Positions 5,597 to 5,792 of a stretch of DNA of 5,792 nucleotides are shown in pieces. The stretch is from Acidobacteriaceae bacterium. Lineage in GTDB: Bacteria; Acidobacteriota; Terriglobia; Bryobacterales; Bryobacteraceae. The DNA lies in assembly GCA_019239585.1 (NCBI GenBank), contig JAFAZU010000043.1, positions 1 to 5,792 on the forward strand. The letters are read 5' to 3'. Position 1 is the first letter of the stretch, and the number at the start of each line of letters is the position of its first letter. The notes below the pieces were generated by a model that was not told where the DNA came from, ran no database searches, and saw nothing but the letters and a program-made list of their open reading frames with translations. The translations under genes and the position numbers were made by a program.

Positions 5597-5792
5597 TATT
5601 GCGTGTTGGAGTTATGCGCGCATTGCGTTCCGGTCTTCGCCCATGCTTCAAACCAATCACGCGATACGCGTAGTCTTTTCCCAAATCGCCAAGTGGGGAT
5701 CTCACCGTTTTTCGCCATTTTGGCGGCCAGGGCACTGGTAATCCCGGCTTCTCTTGTCCACGCGGAGATTGATAGAAATCGTGCGTTTTCTC
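5596..5792 (-). CDS. Excisionase-like helix-turn-helix protein, C-terminal part (partial)
   Basis: The gene enters from the right edge, and about 64 codons are visible before a TAG at 5596-5598. The visible residues match the small winged helix-turn-helix domain of excisionase/MerR-like proteins. They show a first helix and turn (SISAWTREAGITSALAAKMA), then the typical wing NGEIPTWRFGKRLRVSRDWF and a closing EAWAKTG. Such proteins bind DNA and either direct excision of integrated elements or act as small repressors. The protein may be a stand-alone excisionase-type factor or the end of a longer one. The domain looks complete, but the last residues (CAHNSNTQ) end exactly where the transposon begins and the stop codon borrows the first transposon base, so the original C-terminus may have been cut off. 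The neighbourhood suggests a genomic island, phage remnant or plasmid. Confidence 0.75.
   Translation of the reverse strand, partial: ENARFLSISAWTREAGITSALAAKMAKNGEIPTWRFGKRLRVSRDWFEAWAKTGTQCAHNSNTQ

Noticed and set aside
5541..5741. Plus-strand 66-aa open frame across the right inverted repeat
   Set aside because: It is an out-of-frame reading of the repeat followed by the antisense of the helix-turn-helix gene, with no family resemblance.

Overview
The window is dominated by a compact Tn3-family transposon of about 4.6 kb (positions 1021-5596) whose three genes all read on the minus strand. From the right end inward, these are a DDE transposase (tnpA, about 1007 aa), a small acidic protein 4 nt downstream that resembles the TnpC regulator of Tn4651/Tn4652-type elements, a cluster of short repeats that looks like a recombination (resolution) site, and a lone XerC/D-like tyrosine recombinase that probably resolves cointegrates (TnpI-like). 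A perfect 39-bp inverted repeat bounds the unit. On the right it extends to a 46-bp end tipped with the family's GGGG. On the left it stops at 39 bp and runs straight into foreign coding sequence.

The flanks do not belong together. The left flank (300-1019, minus) is the in-frame C-terminal ~239 aa of a UmuC-type Y-family DNA polymerase, without its catalytic N-terminal half. The right flank (5596 to the window edge, minus) is the C-terminal ~64 aa of an excisionase-like helix-turn-helix protein, whose stop codon uses the first base of the transposon end. The missing half of umuC is not on the other side, and I see no 5-bp target duplication. A simple insertion is therefore not what is preserved. 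A deletion or recombination that removed the outer tip of the left end is the simplest reading. This copy may be unable to transpose by itself.

Positions 1-299 hold no confident gene. Two overlapping small plus-strand frames are open there, one with a good ribosome-binding site and one with a CxC...CxxC cysteine pattern.

The host is probably a proteobacterium with fairly high GC. The evidence is the UmuC with a C-terminal DUF4113-like tail, the Tn4651-like tnpA-tnpC pair, and G/C-rich codon use. The sequence does not support naming a genus. The most unusual point is modular. The transposase/TnpC pair and long ends recall Tn4651, which normally carries the divergent tnpS/tnpT resolution module. 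Here there is a single recombinase with an adjacent multi-motif site, more like the TnpI/IRS system of Tn4430.
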